Assembly (NCBI GenBank): GCA_023101725.1
Contig: JALJCO010003026.1
Span: forward strand, 1 to 64,000
DNA from: Atherinomorus stipes
Taxonomy: Eukaryota; Chordata; Actinopteri; Atheriniformes; Atherinidae
Length of the DNA stretch: 64,000 bases
Direction: 5' to 3'
The position numbers and the translations under genes were made by a program. Below, piece after piece: positions 1 through 10,427 of this stretch (the stretch's first letter is position 1; every line of letters starts with the position of its first letter). Below the pieces are notes generated by a model. The model was given only the letters and a program-made list of their open reading frames with translations. It did not search any database and was not told where the DNA came from.

Positions 1-2306
1 CAGGGCTGTACGCTTAGCTTTTTCACTAGGAGCACTAGTGCTCCCAAATGAAAAAGTTTGGGAGCACAGAAAAAATTTAGGAGCACTATGAATTTTCTTA
101 AATAGCACATTTAAATATTAATAATAATAACCTTCGCACAGGCAATAGGCCAAATGATGCATTACACCGAGAAACAAACAGTTTTAAACACAGAGAACTT
201 CCCTGTCCTACAGTTTTTTGTTGTCCAGTCGCCTGCCACACTTGGCTGTGTCCATCCAGCGGTCCACAGCAGGATTTGGTCTGGATGGGGTTGGTCTGGG
301 TCAGGTGGGCTTTAGTATGGATGTTGATTTTGCATTATGCATTGTTGTTAAAAAGGGCACCAAACCGGTGTTACAGCAAAACCTGTGACCCATGAAAACT
401 TATGACTGTGGGGGCGATAACACCTGCTCCCTGATTCTTCTTCTGCAGATACTTAACTGTCAGCAGCAGGTAACCTTCATTTAATCTTTGTTAAACAGCA
501 ATATGGAGAGACGTTGCCATGTTGTGACCCCCCATATCTGTTCTTATGACTGCAAAGGTTCTCATAAAACCCAGAGACTCATTATTGGTTTCACTACATG
601 GAAGAAAAGCTGGACGAGCCATGCTAACGATGGAAAAGAGACGTCTAATGGTTTAGATTACAGCTGTAACCAAACATCACCTTCAATCAGAAAATCTCCC
701 ACATGTATTATTATTAATATGATGATGATGGTGATGATAATAATAATCATGACTATTTATTATCATTATTATTTAAAGCCGACAAAGACGCTTGCAAAGA
801 GCTTTGACGTCACCAGTTTGGTTGGTGCGGCTCTGAAGAGGAAACCTCTGACTCCAGATCATGTGTGAACATTTTATAGAGAAAATGAGGAAAATGATCT
901 GAAGACTTGGAGTCTGGTAAACTAGAGGCCCGCAGAGGAAAGCCTGAAGCTGCTCTGAGTGTTTTTAATGTCACCAGCGGAGCTCCGTTTACTGGTATCG
1001 TTATCTGCGGTATCGGTCCTTACAAACATCGCTGCGTAATTCACCAACTCCGTTCCTCTTTAAGCCTCTTACCCCGGCGTGCCATGTGCACCGGATCGCG
1101 CCCATGTAATCAATGGTTTGAAACATATTGATCACGCCGCGGCGCGTGAGCGGTAAGTCGTCGCTCCGGCGTGCCGCGCCGCTGCGCTACAGATACGCCC
1201 AAGCTCTATTTTTGACGCTCCACGCACTGACACCGGGTTAATACCAGTAGTTCAGATCGAACCAGACAAGAAGTCAGACACGGGTTCAGCGTAAAATATC
1301 CGGTAACTTACTAAACAAAAGCCACCGTGCAGCTTTTAAACTGCTGAACTATCTGAACATGACAGCATCTCCGTGTCCACAAGGTTACAGTGAAATAAGA
1401 AACCATGACGCATGAACATGTGGACAAAATGAACCATTTGGATGAGAATCACAGGCGATCTAGCAGCCCTCTGATGATTCCGTGATGTCACGAACAACAG
1501 CTGGTGCGCTCGCGGGTGCGCTGCGCGGCCGCACAGTAAACGATGTAAATGCTCGCGCCGAGGAAGTCGCAGCAAAGCCGCTGCGCTCACGTCACGGACC
1601 AGGTGTAAAGCCGGGTTATTAGAAACACCTCAATCGGCAACACTCATAAATCCCTTCGCGACAGTCCGAACAGCTCTGCAGCAGGTTTCTCTGACATGAC
1701 CGTCAGCTGTTTCTATCCGGGACTCCCCGTAATCAGCGGCAGGTCCCGTTATACCAAACGTGGCACTCTCCCTCACCATCCTGCAGCCTGGATGCGCTGA
1801 AGCCGCTCCCACAGGTGCAGCCAACCCGCTCCAACAGATCAGCCCCGGCTTCCTCTCGCGGCCTACGGACTGGAAAGCATCTGCACCAGGATCTGGATGC
1901 TGGACTGGTCTTTCAGCTTCACCTTTCATTATGTCCATCTTCTAAATTGTGTTACGGTTGTTAGTTGTTGTGTAGCTGGTGATACCGATGGTTCAATGTG
2001 GAGCTGGAGCGCAACGCGGTGACTTCAAAGCTGCTGCATGGCAGCGTCCTGACCATAAAAACGTTGCTACGTTTTTCTCTTATTTGCTCATATTTTTCAT
2101 GTATTTTTCAACTGGCAAATTAATAAATTTAGTTTGGTTGGCAGTTTCATTTCCACTTTAAATCAATCCTGACTTATTTAGGAGCAAAGTGTAAATTAGA
2201 GGGATGAAATCTGTACTCGCACGCATGCTCCCATTTTTTTCCGGTACTCGCACCAATATATTTTTAGGCGCATATGCGAGTAAAACGCTCGCACTGTACA
2301 GCCCTG
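1..2306. mobile_element. hAT-type DNA transposon, apparently non-autonomous
   Basis: The first bases CAGGGCTGTAC are repeated inverted as GTACAGCCCTG at 2296-2306, giving an 11-bp perfect terminal inverted repeat of the CAGGG form usual in hAT elements. Short subterminal repeats support this: GGAGCAC occurs at 29, 60 and 80 (the first inside the 16-bp palindrome 29-44), and GTACTCGCAC at 2213 and 2244, with a variant at 2285. Such arrays are typical transposase-binding sites in hAT ends. The core, about 1000-1900, is CpG-rich; I see no transposase motif in it. The left target duplication lies outside the window. Positions 1080-1480 match the opposite strand of 46455-46853, so at least two relatives exist here. 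Confidence 0.75.
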
Positions 2307-2371
2307 ACTGACAGCTGATTTTTTTTTTCCTTCTTTAATTTGAGGCGTATGAATCATTTTGAGGACGACTG
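2307..2371. mobile_element. Right end of a Tc1/mariner-like MITE, cut by the hAT element
   Basis: The stretch ends in ATTTTGAGGACGACTG followed by TA at 2372-2373. It is the same right terminus as the complete 527-bp MITE at 39928-40454, including the internal CAGCTGATTTTTTT run. Its left part stops exactly at the hAT terminus at 2306, so the hAT element probably landed inside this MITE. Confidence 0.7.
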
Positions 2372-2377
2372 TATGTT

Positions 2378-2550
2378 GGTTCACTGTTAATGAGAAAGAT
2401 GCTTTAATTAGTCTGGGACAGTTTTGTTTGTTTATTATTTTTTAGGCAAAAATTCTAAATCAATATTTTATTTTTCTGAATAATAATTTAGTATTTTTTC
2501 TATTATTATTACTTTGTAAAGTTTCTTTTTATTTGAATCACTCATATGAA
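2378..2550. mobile_element. Internal fragment of the same Tc1/mariner-like MITE family
   Basis: The segment from the words TTCACTGTTAATGAGAAAG through TTTGAATCACT parallels 55245-55430 and 9985-10170. All share a CTGGGACAGTTTTGTTTG-like block followed by an AT-rich run. No terminus is visible here, so it is a relic or a second, deleted copy. Confidence 0.5.
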
Positions 2551-3673
2551 CGGGACGGGATGTAAACTTTAAAACACAACTGTAACTCACATTTATTTAT
2601 ATTTGCAGAAAAAACATTATGAGTCTGTGAGTCATGTTTTGTTTTGAACCTGCTGTCTGACTGTAAACTTCTGAATCTTATAACATCCAGGCTGAACACT
2701 TTTCTGGTGGATGGTTTTACATGATAACTTTATTTTATAATGAGCACATTACTAATTAATTAAATCATTATCAACATTATTTTTAAAAAAAGCTCTTTTC
2801 AAGATAATAGAATTTATAGTAATACATTAAATTTGACTCAAATGCACCTACAGTAAGTCATATAATCAGTCTTATTCCATCGTCAGGGCTACACATTGGC
2901 ATTCTTTTCTGTTTGCCAGATCACAGATTAGGTTTTTTAGGTCTATCATATTCAGTTTTTCAGATCGCATGATGACAGTGATATCTTCACAATCCTGAGA
3001 TAATAACGGATCCACTGATACAGAATTTATCCTGGTTAATCACTGGGAAAAGGGAAAAATATTGCCCCAAAGTCGAACTGTTTTTACTGCAACATCTCAG
3101 AGCATGTGATTGTCGGTAATAACTGTCTCATTTCTGAAGGTTATTGTTGTCCCTGAATCAATCTTAAAAAACGTGCCAAAACTGTGTAGGTGTGCCACTC
3201 ACCTCTTCTCAAAGAAGTCAGGAAACAGCTGGTTCACTACATTTTCTCTCTGTCTCATTTCTTACTTTTGTTTCTCAGTAGTTTGATTTCCTTTCTTGAA
3301 TGACTCCTGCCTCCAGTAACCTGAGTGAGCTACCGGCAAGATGCTAGCAGCTGTGGACCGTTAGGAAGCAGCGCAACTTTGAACTAAACCATTGTGTACC
3401 GTTTAGGAGGGATGAGAGGCTTATTAGAGACCATCAATAATTATTGTTCTAGAGAATTCAGAGCAAACTGGAGCCCATTTCCACGAAACCTGATTATCTG
3501 AATGTACATAGAAATCTGTCTTCTGTTCTTGTCATATTTATATCATCTTATCCCTCACTGCTGGATGGTTACAGTAACTCCTGTGTGGGGCAAGTACTCC
3601 AGTAAAACAGGTCTGGCGACTCTGATGTACAGTATATATATATAAAACACATATAAAGCAGGTTTCTAGAACC
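2551..3673. other. AT-rich spacer, nothing recognised
   Basis: I see no coding motif, terminal repeat or RNA gene. The sequence is AT-rich and punctuated by stops in all frames. Confidence 0.6.
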
Positions 3674-3990
3674 GCCTTCTTCCACCTACGTAACATTGCT
3701 AAAATTAGGGACATCCTCTCCCAGAACGATGCAGAAAAACTCGTCCGTGTTATTGTTACTTCCAGATTGGAATACTTTAATTCATTATTGGGCTGCCCCA
3801 AATATGCCTTGAAAAGTCTCCAGCTGATCCAGAATGCTGCACGAGGGTTCTGACTAGAACCAGCAGGAGAGATCATATTTCTCCAGTTCTAGCTTCTCTT
3901 CATTGGCTTCCTGTGAAATCCAGAACAGATTTAAAATTCTTCTCCTCACATATAAAGCTCTCCATGACCAAGCTCCATAATATATTAGAG
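3674..3990 (+). pseudogene. L2-like LINE, C-terminal ORF2 fragment
   Basis: One frame from about 3674 reads FFHLRNIAKIRDILSQ, then EKLVRVIVTSRLEYFNSLL and LQLIQNAARGF before a stop near 3853. A shifted frame then reads FKILLLTYKALHDQAP. This is the conserved region downstream of the reverse transcriptase palm in L2/Maui-type non-LTR retrotransposons. The RT core and endonuclease are absent, there is a stop and a frame change, and the end runs into an (AT)n tract. It is a dead 5'-truncated copy. Confidence 0.8.
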
Positions 3991-3996
3991 ATTTTT

Positions 3997-3998
<2 letters not shown>

Positions 3999-4037
<39 letters not shown>
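3999..4037. repeat. (AT)n microsatellite
   Basis: An uninterrupted AT dinucleotide run of roughly 19 units directly follows the LINE fragment. Confidence 0.95.
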
Positions 4038-4039
<2 letters not shown>

Positions 4040-4216
4040 AACGGATTCCGGATTTTGGAGAACAGAATGATGTAGACTAAATATTTGAACAATGTACATG
4101 TGCATTGAACAGTTTAGAGAAAGTTTAATTCAGTTCACCTGGAAAGGTTGGAGTGGATTTTAGATTCATTCTGACATCATACAAAAAGCCAAATATCCTT
4201 AACTTTTTGTGAGTAA

Positions 4217-4221
<5 letters not shown>

Positions 4222-4289
<68 letters not shown>

Positions 4290-4290
4290 G
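4222..4290. repeat. (TA)n microsatellite
   Basis: A nearly pure TA run with TGTA interruptions at both ends. Confidence 0.95.
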
Positions 4291-5131
4291 AAAATAACAA
4301 ATGTAACAAAAAATCACTAATTCAATCAACAGATATTAGGCATTTACACATAAACTGACTATTCGTAATAAAATATACATCAAAAATATTGAATAAAATT
4401 TTTAAGTCTGAATTCATAACTGAGGCAAAATATTGTTGGAACTGTGCTTATTTTAATGCTTTCTAAAAGGATAGTTTAGTAAACAGACTGCATCCGTCTT
4501 TACTCTAAAACAAAGTGGAAACATGTATGATCTCTGGTTTTTATGGACCAATATGCTGTTATTTTATTGGTCTGACCCACATGAGGACAAATTGTGCTGT
4601 ACATGATAGATGAACTGAAATAAGTTTGATACCCTGAGCTACGTTTTGATCCTGAAGCCAACGACAACTACTAAGTTGTGTTTGAGTTTTTCTTTTCCTG
4701 CAACGTAAACTGACAAATCTTTCATTCATCTGTTTTTTAACTGTCTATCTTTCTTCCCTTTCTCAGAGCCAAAGTTTTAACTCCCTTCTTCTCTTTCTCA
4801 TCTCAAACACCTGCATCGCCTCGGGGCCGATCTGTCGTCCACCGCAGACTCCAAACACACACACAACAGAAGGACGTGAAGAAGCAGAACACCACAAGTA
4901 TTTTTCCAAAGGTCAAAACATTTCAAACCATCCTTCATCGTCTTCATCTTTAGGTTGGCCACTTTATGATAAACATAAAGCCTTCCACACCTACACATAA
5001 AACAAGAAAATAACTTTAATGTTCTAAAGTAAAAACAAGTTTGGAGGTGCTCTTTGTTGCAACCCTGGCTTTGTATTTGTTTAGACGAAATGTAGTTTAA
5101 TTTTATCTCTAGCTAATGACTACAGCATATA
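4291..5131. other. Spacer, nothing recognised
   Basis: Moderately AT-rich unique-looking sequence. Short open frames near 4800-5000 resemble no family I know and lack a plausible start context or splice frame. Confidence 0.55.
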
Positions 5132-5288
5132 CAGTCGTCCTTTAAAATTATTCATACCTTCCCAATAAAGAAAAGGCTAAATTCACAATTGTAATTGAAA
5201 CTAAATAAACTAATAATAAATTCAATATTACAAAAATATAATTTAGTAAAATAGTATGTTGCTTTTGAATTGTCTTTAAAAAAATAAT

Positions 5289-5312
5289 AAAAAAAAAAAA
5301 AAAAAAAAAAAA
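5289..5312. repeat. Poly(A) run
   Basis: About 24 consecutive A residues inside the left part of the Tc1-like element, preceded by a short AT-rich stretch. Confidence 0.9.
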
Positions 5313-5589
5313 CACTGTCCCGGACCAACTAGAGCACATTGCTCAAACAGTGGACCAAAATACCTGTCAAAAGGTGCAAAAGTCTTATTGAACATTTTAT
5401 TCAAAGTGTCTGATTGCAGTGATTGCCTCAAAGTGTGGCTCAACAAAATTTTATTTTAGGAGCCCCATCTTGCTTGTTTACTTGTTTTCTTTTCTGTGTA
5501 TTTGTTTTTAACATTTTTTTTCAACCACAATTTTGAATCAATGTCATGAATTTTGTACAGTTTTAATGTTTTGTTACTTTTGTCAGTAC

Positions 5590-5751
5590 AAGTCTTCTAT
5601 TGGATAATTACTACATGGGCAATTATCTTTCAGCTGGCAACAAGTTATTCAACCCCAACTTATGCAAAAGGCAGCTTGTCTTTTCTTAAACAAACATATG
5701 GAAAGACACATCTTATGGTCATGGATGTTAATCTCTTTCAGAAGGGGTGAA
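5590..5751 (+). pseudogene. Tc1-like transposon internal segment (5' of transposase)
   Basis: The stretch TATTGGATAATTACTACATG through AAAGACACATCTTATGGTC matches the reverse complement of about 27235-27415, the start of the Tc1 element at 26585-27479. It therefore holds the 5' leader and the transposase N-terminal coding region. It ends at the hAT MITE target duplication and resumes at 6147. Confidence 0.7.
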
Positions 5752-5759
5752 ATCATAAT

Positions 5760-6138
5760 TAGGGCAGTCAGGTGATTAAAACAATTTATCTGATTAATTA
5801 CAGGATTTGTAATAAATTAATCTAATTAATCGCATTTTAATCTCATATCTGCTAAAGCAGTCATGGGGAACAGTGGTCCTCAAGGGCTGCAGTCCTTTTA
5901 CAGTGATTCATTGACACTTCTTCTTCTTCTTCTTCTTCTTTTTCTTCTTCTGCTGGTGTTTATTGGCGACCAGCAAGCAGCTTTAGGTGCATTACCACCC
6001 CCACTGTCATTCAGTGGACCAAATTTAAAATGCTTGTGCATTGAATTGGCACTCTGACTTAATCACGATTATTTTTTTAAAGCATTAATTTGCAGTGTAA
6101 TTAATTAATCTAATTAATGCATTAAACTGAGAGCCCTA
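5760..6138. mobile_element. hAT MITE with 8-bp target duplication
   Basis: The ends TAGGGCAGTCAGG and its inverted counterpart (GAGAGCCCTA at 6129-6138) with ATTAAT-rich subtermini are the form seen in a common fish hAT family. The flanks ATCATAAT (5752-5759) and ATTATAAT (6139-6146) match in 7 of 8 bases, the target-site size expected for hAT. The centre contains a (TTC)n tract. It carries no transposase. Confidence 0.8.
5918..5950. repeat. (TTC)n microsatellite
   Basis: About eleven CTT/TTC triplets with one break, inside the hAT MITE. The leucine-rich open frame over it is a by-product of the repeat. Confidence 0.9.
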
Positions 6139-6146
6139 ATTATAAT

Positions 6147-6479
6147 CAAGCAAAGAAGACATCCAAGAAGATGGAAAAACTACTAAAATTGGGTTAAGAA
6201 CTGTCCAACACATTATTCAAAAACTGTTTTTTCTTCCTTGAAGAACCATCATCTTCGAACAAGAAATGTGTTCAGAGTGAAATCTCAAATGTTCATGATT
6301 CACGATCACTTAAACTTTCAGTGAAATCAAAATTTAAAAGAACAACAGTCGAACTCACGTCTATGTTTAACAGTAAAACAAACATTCCCACATAAATAAT
6401 GTGACGGGAACTTGTGGCACCAAACAGCTTTGTAGCCATACTGTAAGAAAACCAGTCTTCAGCGAGGAAAAAGGCTTAA
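6147..6479 (+). pseudogene. Tc1-like transposase, middle part
   Basis: The sequence from AAGAAGACATCCAAGAAG parallels the reverse strand of 27120-27235 (helix-turn-helix and linker region of the transposase). It continues with words such as GTGACGGGAACTTGTGGCAC and TAGCCATACTGTAAGAAAAC, typical of fish Tc1 transposase genes. Stops and indels interrupt every frame. It stops at the terminus of the 6480-9484 element and continues at 9485. Confidence 0.65.
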
Positions 6480-6662
6480 CACCGTGTTCACACCAAACAC
6501 GATTTGGGCATCAAAAACTCACCTAACGCCCAAAGTTTGATGTTCGTTCACATAAAATCAGACGCTGACATTCAAAGACAAAAACGCTCCTTACGCCCAT
6601 CAAGAGCGTCTAGACTATAGAGTGTGGTGGAGGACCCGGTCTTTTTCCTTTGCCCGTCTGTA

Positions 6663-6950
6663 CAGATGTGGGCATGAAAAAGTTCCTCCTTTTTCTGCCA
6701 GAAGTGGTGCAGTAACAGTGCACTATTACTGCACTATCACTGGCTGAACGATTTGTCCCACAAATACGTCATCACGCACGGTGTCCAAACCTGGCGTGTG
6801 GAAACGTCCTTGTTTCGGGCATTCATTAATGCTCTGAAATCGTTTCCCCTGGGCACACAGGCGTTTCTCTGTGCGATTGAATTAGCAGACAAGTCACTGG
6901 TAAGTGGCTGGCAGTCGGCTGAAAGGGGAACTTTTTCATGCCCGCATCTG
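6663..6950. mobile_element. 288-bp MITE with TA target site
   Basis: CAGATGTGGGCATGAAAAAG at 6663 is matched inverted by CTTTTTCATGCCCGCATCTG ending at 6950. One mismatch occurs in about 23 bp. TA flanks both sides (6661-6662 and 6951-6952). The homologous site in the 7367-8074 copy (near 7555) lacks it, giving an empty-site comparison. It is non-coding. Confidence 0.8.
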
Positions 6951-7366
6951 TATGATGGAGGATAAAACTGAGCTGCTGCTTGGTTTTATTTGATCCACAA
7001 GGTCAGAGAACGACATCGTCAGGGTGTCTCTGCGCCGTGTCTGGATTCATTAGATGATTCAAAGGTGTTCTGTGTTTGGTGATTTCACCATTTACTCCAG
7101 GAGCTGTGCGCCGATGATGGGTGCAGCTTTCATTTGATCCCGCCCCTGTTTAACGACCTGCAGTCCCGCATCGGGACATCATTATAAGCCCATTACATCC
7201 CATCGGAATAGCAGCTCATCAACCCGCCATTTGGAAACCCAGGACCGGACGCAGACCACAGTTTATCCTCCACTGTCTCCGTGGAGTGAAAAGATTCGCC
7301 GGTATCTCCCCGATATTTCCCATCCTGTAAGAAAATGTGTGTCTGCGTCTAGACACTGAGACATAT

Positions 7367-8074
7367 GGCGTGTTCAGACCAAACGCGATTTGGGCGTCAA
7401 AATCGCGCCTGATGCCCAAAGTTGGACGCTTGGTCACTAAAAAGTCAGACGCTTGATTTCCAGCATCTTGACGCCCCTGACGTGCAGCAAGGGATGTCCA
7501 GCCAAGCCGCGGAGGAGCCTAGGGAGGAAGCCTCTCCTTTTTCTTTTTCCTGTCACCTGTCTGTCAGATGCAGGAGAGAGAGCGGCTCGGCTTTATGTGA
7601 TAAATAAAGCAGGGAACGTCGTCGGGCGTCTCTGCTTTGTGTCTGGTTCACCAGATGATTCAGGTGTTCTGAGTGTGATGAGTTTCACCGTTTACTCCAG
7701 GATCTGCTGACGAGGGGCACTTTCTGCCGTCTGATCCAGCTCAGTTTAACAACCCGCTGTCCCGGTGCAGGGCAGCACTATAAGCCCAGTACATCCCATC
7801 AGGACAGCAGGTCATCAAACCACCGTTCAGAAACCGGGACCAGACACAGATCACAGTTTATCGTCCTCTGTCTTCAGAGAGAGAGGAGATTCTCCTGGTT
7901 CTTCTTGGTGTTTCCCCTCCTGTCAGAAAATGTGTGTCTGTCTCATGACTCGCTCTGATTGGTTGACTCCCCATGTCAAGACCGCAAAGTTCAGATTTTC
8001 CAACTCCGGCCCCTGACTTTGCATGTAAACCTGACGCCCTTGACGCCAAAATTGTGTTTGGTCTGAACACGCTG
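7367..8074. mobile_element. Complete copy of the ISL2EU/Harbinger-like MITE family
   Basis: The inverted ends GCGTGTTCAGACCAAACGCG and, at the right, TTTGGTCTGAACACGC (ending 8072) are nearly perfect, followed by GATTTGGGCGTCAA-type subtermini. AT on each side (7365-7366, 8075-8076) could be a 2-bp target duplication, which would favour ISL2EU. The body repeats the host element: TATAAGCCCAGTACATCCC at 7782 parallels the copy at 7183. Its open frames are short and unlike any transposase. Confidence 0.7.
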
Positions 8075-8075
8075 A

Positions 8076-9296
8076 TAGGGTGAATATGGGTAAACTGGGA
8101 CAGTTAAGGTTAGTCATGTTTATCTTTAGATATGTTTACTTCTGTTACTAAAAATCATCATTGAGCTCATTATAGGGCAGCATGAGATGAAAAAAAAAAG
8201 GTTCTGTGTGGATGACACCACTTCCTGGGGGCGTGGCTCACTACTTCAACTACGTCTGCAGCAAAACAAGATGGTGGGTAAAATGACACAGTGTTTTTAG
8301 GTGAACAATGTTCGTGCTCTAGAAATAAGAAAACTAATGGATAGTTTGTAATTGTGATATTTTTTGTGAAGGGGTGTTACTGTATGTTGATACATAATTC
8401 CCACTTAAGTCCCACATAAGTCCCCACTGTAGCAATATGCTATTGCTACAGTGGGACAGTGTGTTATTTGCAAACTGGGACAATCATTTGACTCATTCTA
8501 CAGGTGGAAATAAGTTCTTTTTTTGTTCATCCCTCATAATTTTTCTGTCTAGCTAGATAGATAGATACACAAATTTACTGATGTTGCATAAATCAAGCTT
8601 GCTATAATGAAAATGATGATCGTGATGCTTTGCCAATCTATGCTAGCTAGCCCTTGCCCCACCCGCATTATTGAAGATGGGGAAGTCTTCACTTGCCGTG
8701 AGTGTATTGATGTCTAGCCACCGCAACTCGCACAGTTTGCTGTTTGTTCTTTCATTTATCCAGTGGATTGCAAGAACATTTTTCCTTTGTTCTCCAGACT
8801 TTTTTTTTTTTGGCCTTTCTTCGTTGTTCTTTTATCGTCCAAAATAGGCTATTTTGAAGTTACATTTAGTTTCTGAATAATAGCTGACTATTTGTTTATT
8901 TTCTTCAGGGAATGAACTTGTGTCTTTTTGTCCCTTTCTCTTTACGTCAATGAAAGTTCTCATTTATATTTATGTTCATCAGGAGTGAATTGTTGTTGTT
9001 TTTATTATTGTGTTTAAATTAAAATGGAATGTGTTGTCAGTGTCCCAGTGTGTCAATATATTGTGTCCCACTTTACCAACAGTGCCTAGAAATTTTGGTT
9101 TTGGGTCAGTGTATCTTTGGTGAAGGGTCATCCATGCAGTGTTTAATATTTATTTATTTCTTCTACATAGTATAGTAGAGATCTTAAACTATTTAGAATG
9201 TTATCATATGATGGGCCAAGATGTTTGGTTCATAATCAGAAATTACATTAAGGTTACATTTTCAGAAAGTGTCTCAGTTTACCTATATTCTCTATA
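8076..9296. mobile_element. 1.2-kb non-autonomous element with AGGTAAACTG ends
   Basis: The left ATAGGGTGAATATGGGTAAAC is mirrored at the right by GTTTACCTATATTCTCTAT, an imperfect inverted repeat of about 24 bp. The interior repeats words such as CAGTGGGACA and TGTCCCAGTGTGT and has a 15-bp perfect hairpin at 8423-8455. It abuts the 7367-8074 copy with no spacer; beyond 9296 the host element resumes with CTCTGATTGGTTAACGCC, matching 7949-7967. The superfamily is not clear. Confidence 0.6.
8423..8455. repeat. Perfect 15-bp hairpin
   Basis: CCCACTGTAGCAATA at 8423-8437 and its exact complement at 8441-8455 are separated by TGC. It lies inside the AGGTAAACTG-type element and its arms resemble the element's own CAGTGGGACA repeats. 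Confidence 0.85.
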
Positions 9297-9484
9297 CTGA
9301 ATCTCTCTGATTGGTTAACGCCCCGTGTGCATAAGTCCAGATTTTCCCAAAAAATTTCCAAACACATGCCCCAATCATGAAACGCGCCACAGACTTTTCA
9401 GCGCCTCCTGGACGCACGTCGGCCATTGACTTTGCATGTAAACCTGCCGCCCTTGACGCCCAAATCCCGTTTGGTGTGTATGGA

Positions 9485-9960
9485 CCATACGTTTTCTTGG
9501 GAGCATAAAGATTAGACTCTGGAGCGATGGAAGAAGGTCATGTAGTCTGAGTCCAGATTTACCCAGTTAGAGACTGATGAGGCATCAGGGTAAGAAGAGA
9601 TGCAGATGAAGTGAAGCAGCCATGATTCTGACTGCCAGCTGTACAAGTCTGTGGGGGCAGTACAGTATATGATCTGGGGTTGCTGCAGTCCGTCAGGTCT
9701 AGGTTCAGCAAAATATGTGCCCAAAGACTGAGGTCAGCTGATACCCGAATACGCTGAATGACCAGGTTATTCCATCAGTGAATTTTTTTCTATCCCTGAT
9801 GGCATGGCCATATTCCAAGATGACAATGCCAGGAATCATCAGGCTCAGATTGTGAAAGACTGGTTCAATAAAATATCTTGGAGAAAAATTAGTCTTGTGA
9901 CATTGCAGAAGCTGATGAAAGCAAAGCCACAGATAACGCTGCTGTAATCAGACTTCTACA
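9485..9960 (+). pseudogene. Tc1-like transposase, C-terminal catalytic part
   Basis: The segment opens with GGAGCGATGGAAGAAGGTCA, encoding the WKKV region before the second catalytic Asp. It passes through ATGATCTGGGGTTGCTGC (I-W-G-C) near 9668 and near 9812 reads FQDDNARNHQAQ, equivalent to the QDND block of Tc1 transposases. It corresponds to the reverse strand of 26660-27110. Frameshifts and stops lie between the motifs. It is followed by the right terminus of the 5132-10216 element. Confidence 0.75.
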
Positions 9961-10216
9961 CCTGTGCACGGGTATTGTGGTCCACTGTTCATGAGCAAGG
10001 TGCTCTAATTGGCCTGGGACAATTTTGTTTGTTTGTATGTTTGTTTTTTCTTCTCAAGTGCAATTCAAAATCAATATTTTATTTCACTTAATTATAATTT
10101 AATGATTTTTTATTTATTTATTATTACTTTTTTAGCATCTTGTTATTTGAATAACTGTTGTGAATTTAGCATTTCTTTCACTATTCGGAGGGTATGAATA
10201 ATTTTGAGGACAACTG

Positions 10217-10427
10217 TTTACATGACAGAGGAATTATTTAATTGAAAATTAAAATAGGTATGACAATATAATCATAAGAATAATAAGAATTAACTTAATT
10301 CAGAATTAAGTTTAATTTGTAATTATTATTTTCATTTAAAATCAAGTGTTTACAAGGTTCTTTTAAAGTGCATTTAATGTTTATTTAAAATTAAGAATGC
10401 TCATGTAAACTTGGCCACAACAGTGTT
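10217..10427. mobile_element. AT-rich MITE-like fragment
   Basis: The stretch starts TTTACATGACAGAGG and ends CATGTAAACTTGGCCAC, with ATTCAGAATTAAG-type words inside. Similar words occur at 29700-29830 and 32990-33124, where a CATGTAACCGGGGCC end is visible. This suggests scattered, degraded copies of one MITE family. Termini are poorly matched. Confidence 0.35.

Larger units (their letters stand above)
6480..9484. mobile_element. DNA transposon with ISL2EU/Harbinger-like ends, host of three insertions
   Basis: The left end reads CCGTGTTCACACCAAACAC and the right end, inverted, reads CCATACACACCAAACGGGAT. Both continue into GATTTGGGC and a GACGCCC-type subterminus. The internal sequence (6990-7350 and 9298-9470) is homologous to the complete smaller copy at 7367-8074, so both belong to one family. 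It is split by 6663-6950, 7367-8074 and 8076-9296. The stretch 7150-7340 is GC-rich and holds TATAAGCCCA at 7183, which could be a remnant promoter. No transposase is recognisable. The assignment to ISL2EU rather than Harbinger is uncertain. Confidence 0.6.
5132..10216 (+). mobile_element. Tc1/mariner-like transposon, expanded by nested insertions
   Basis: The left end is TA (5130-5131) followed by CAGTCGTCCTTTAAAATTAT. The right end is ATAATTTTGAGGACAACTG, ending at 10216. These are the same inverted ends as the compact MITE at 39928-40454. Between them lie pieces of one Tc1-like transposase in collinear order: 5590-5751, 6147-6479 and 9485-9960. They are separated by a hAT MITE (5760-6138) and a 3-kb element (6480-9484). 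Removing the insertions would leave about 1.7 kb, normal for a Tc1 element. The right TA has decayed to TT. The transposase is broken and cannot be functional. Confidence 0.75.

Noticed and set aside
5863..6057. Leucine-rich frame resembling a membrane segment
   Set aside because: The leucines come from a (TTC)n microsatellite within a hAT MITE.
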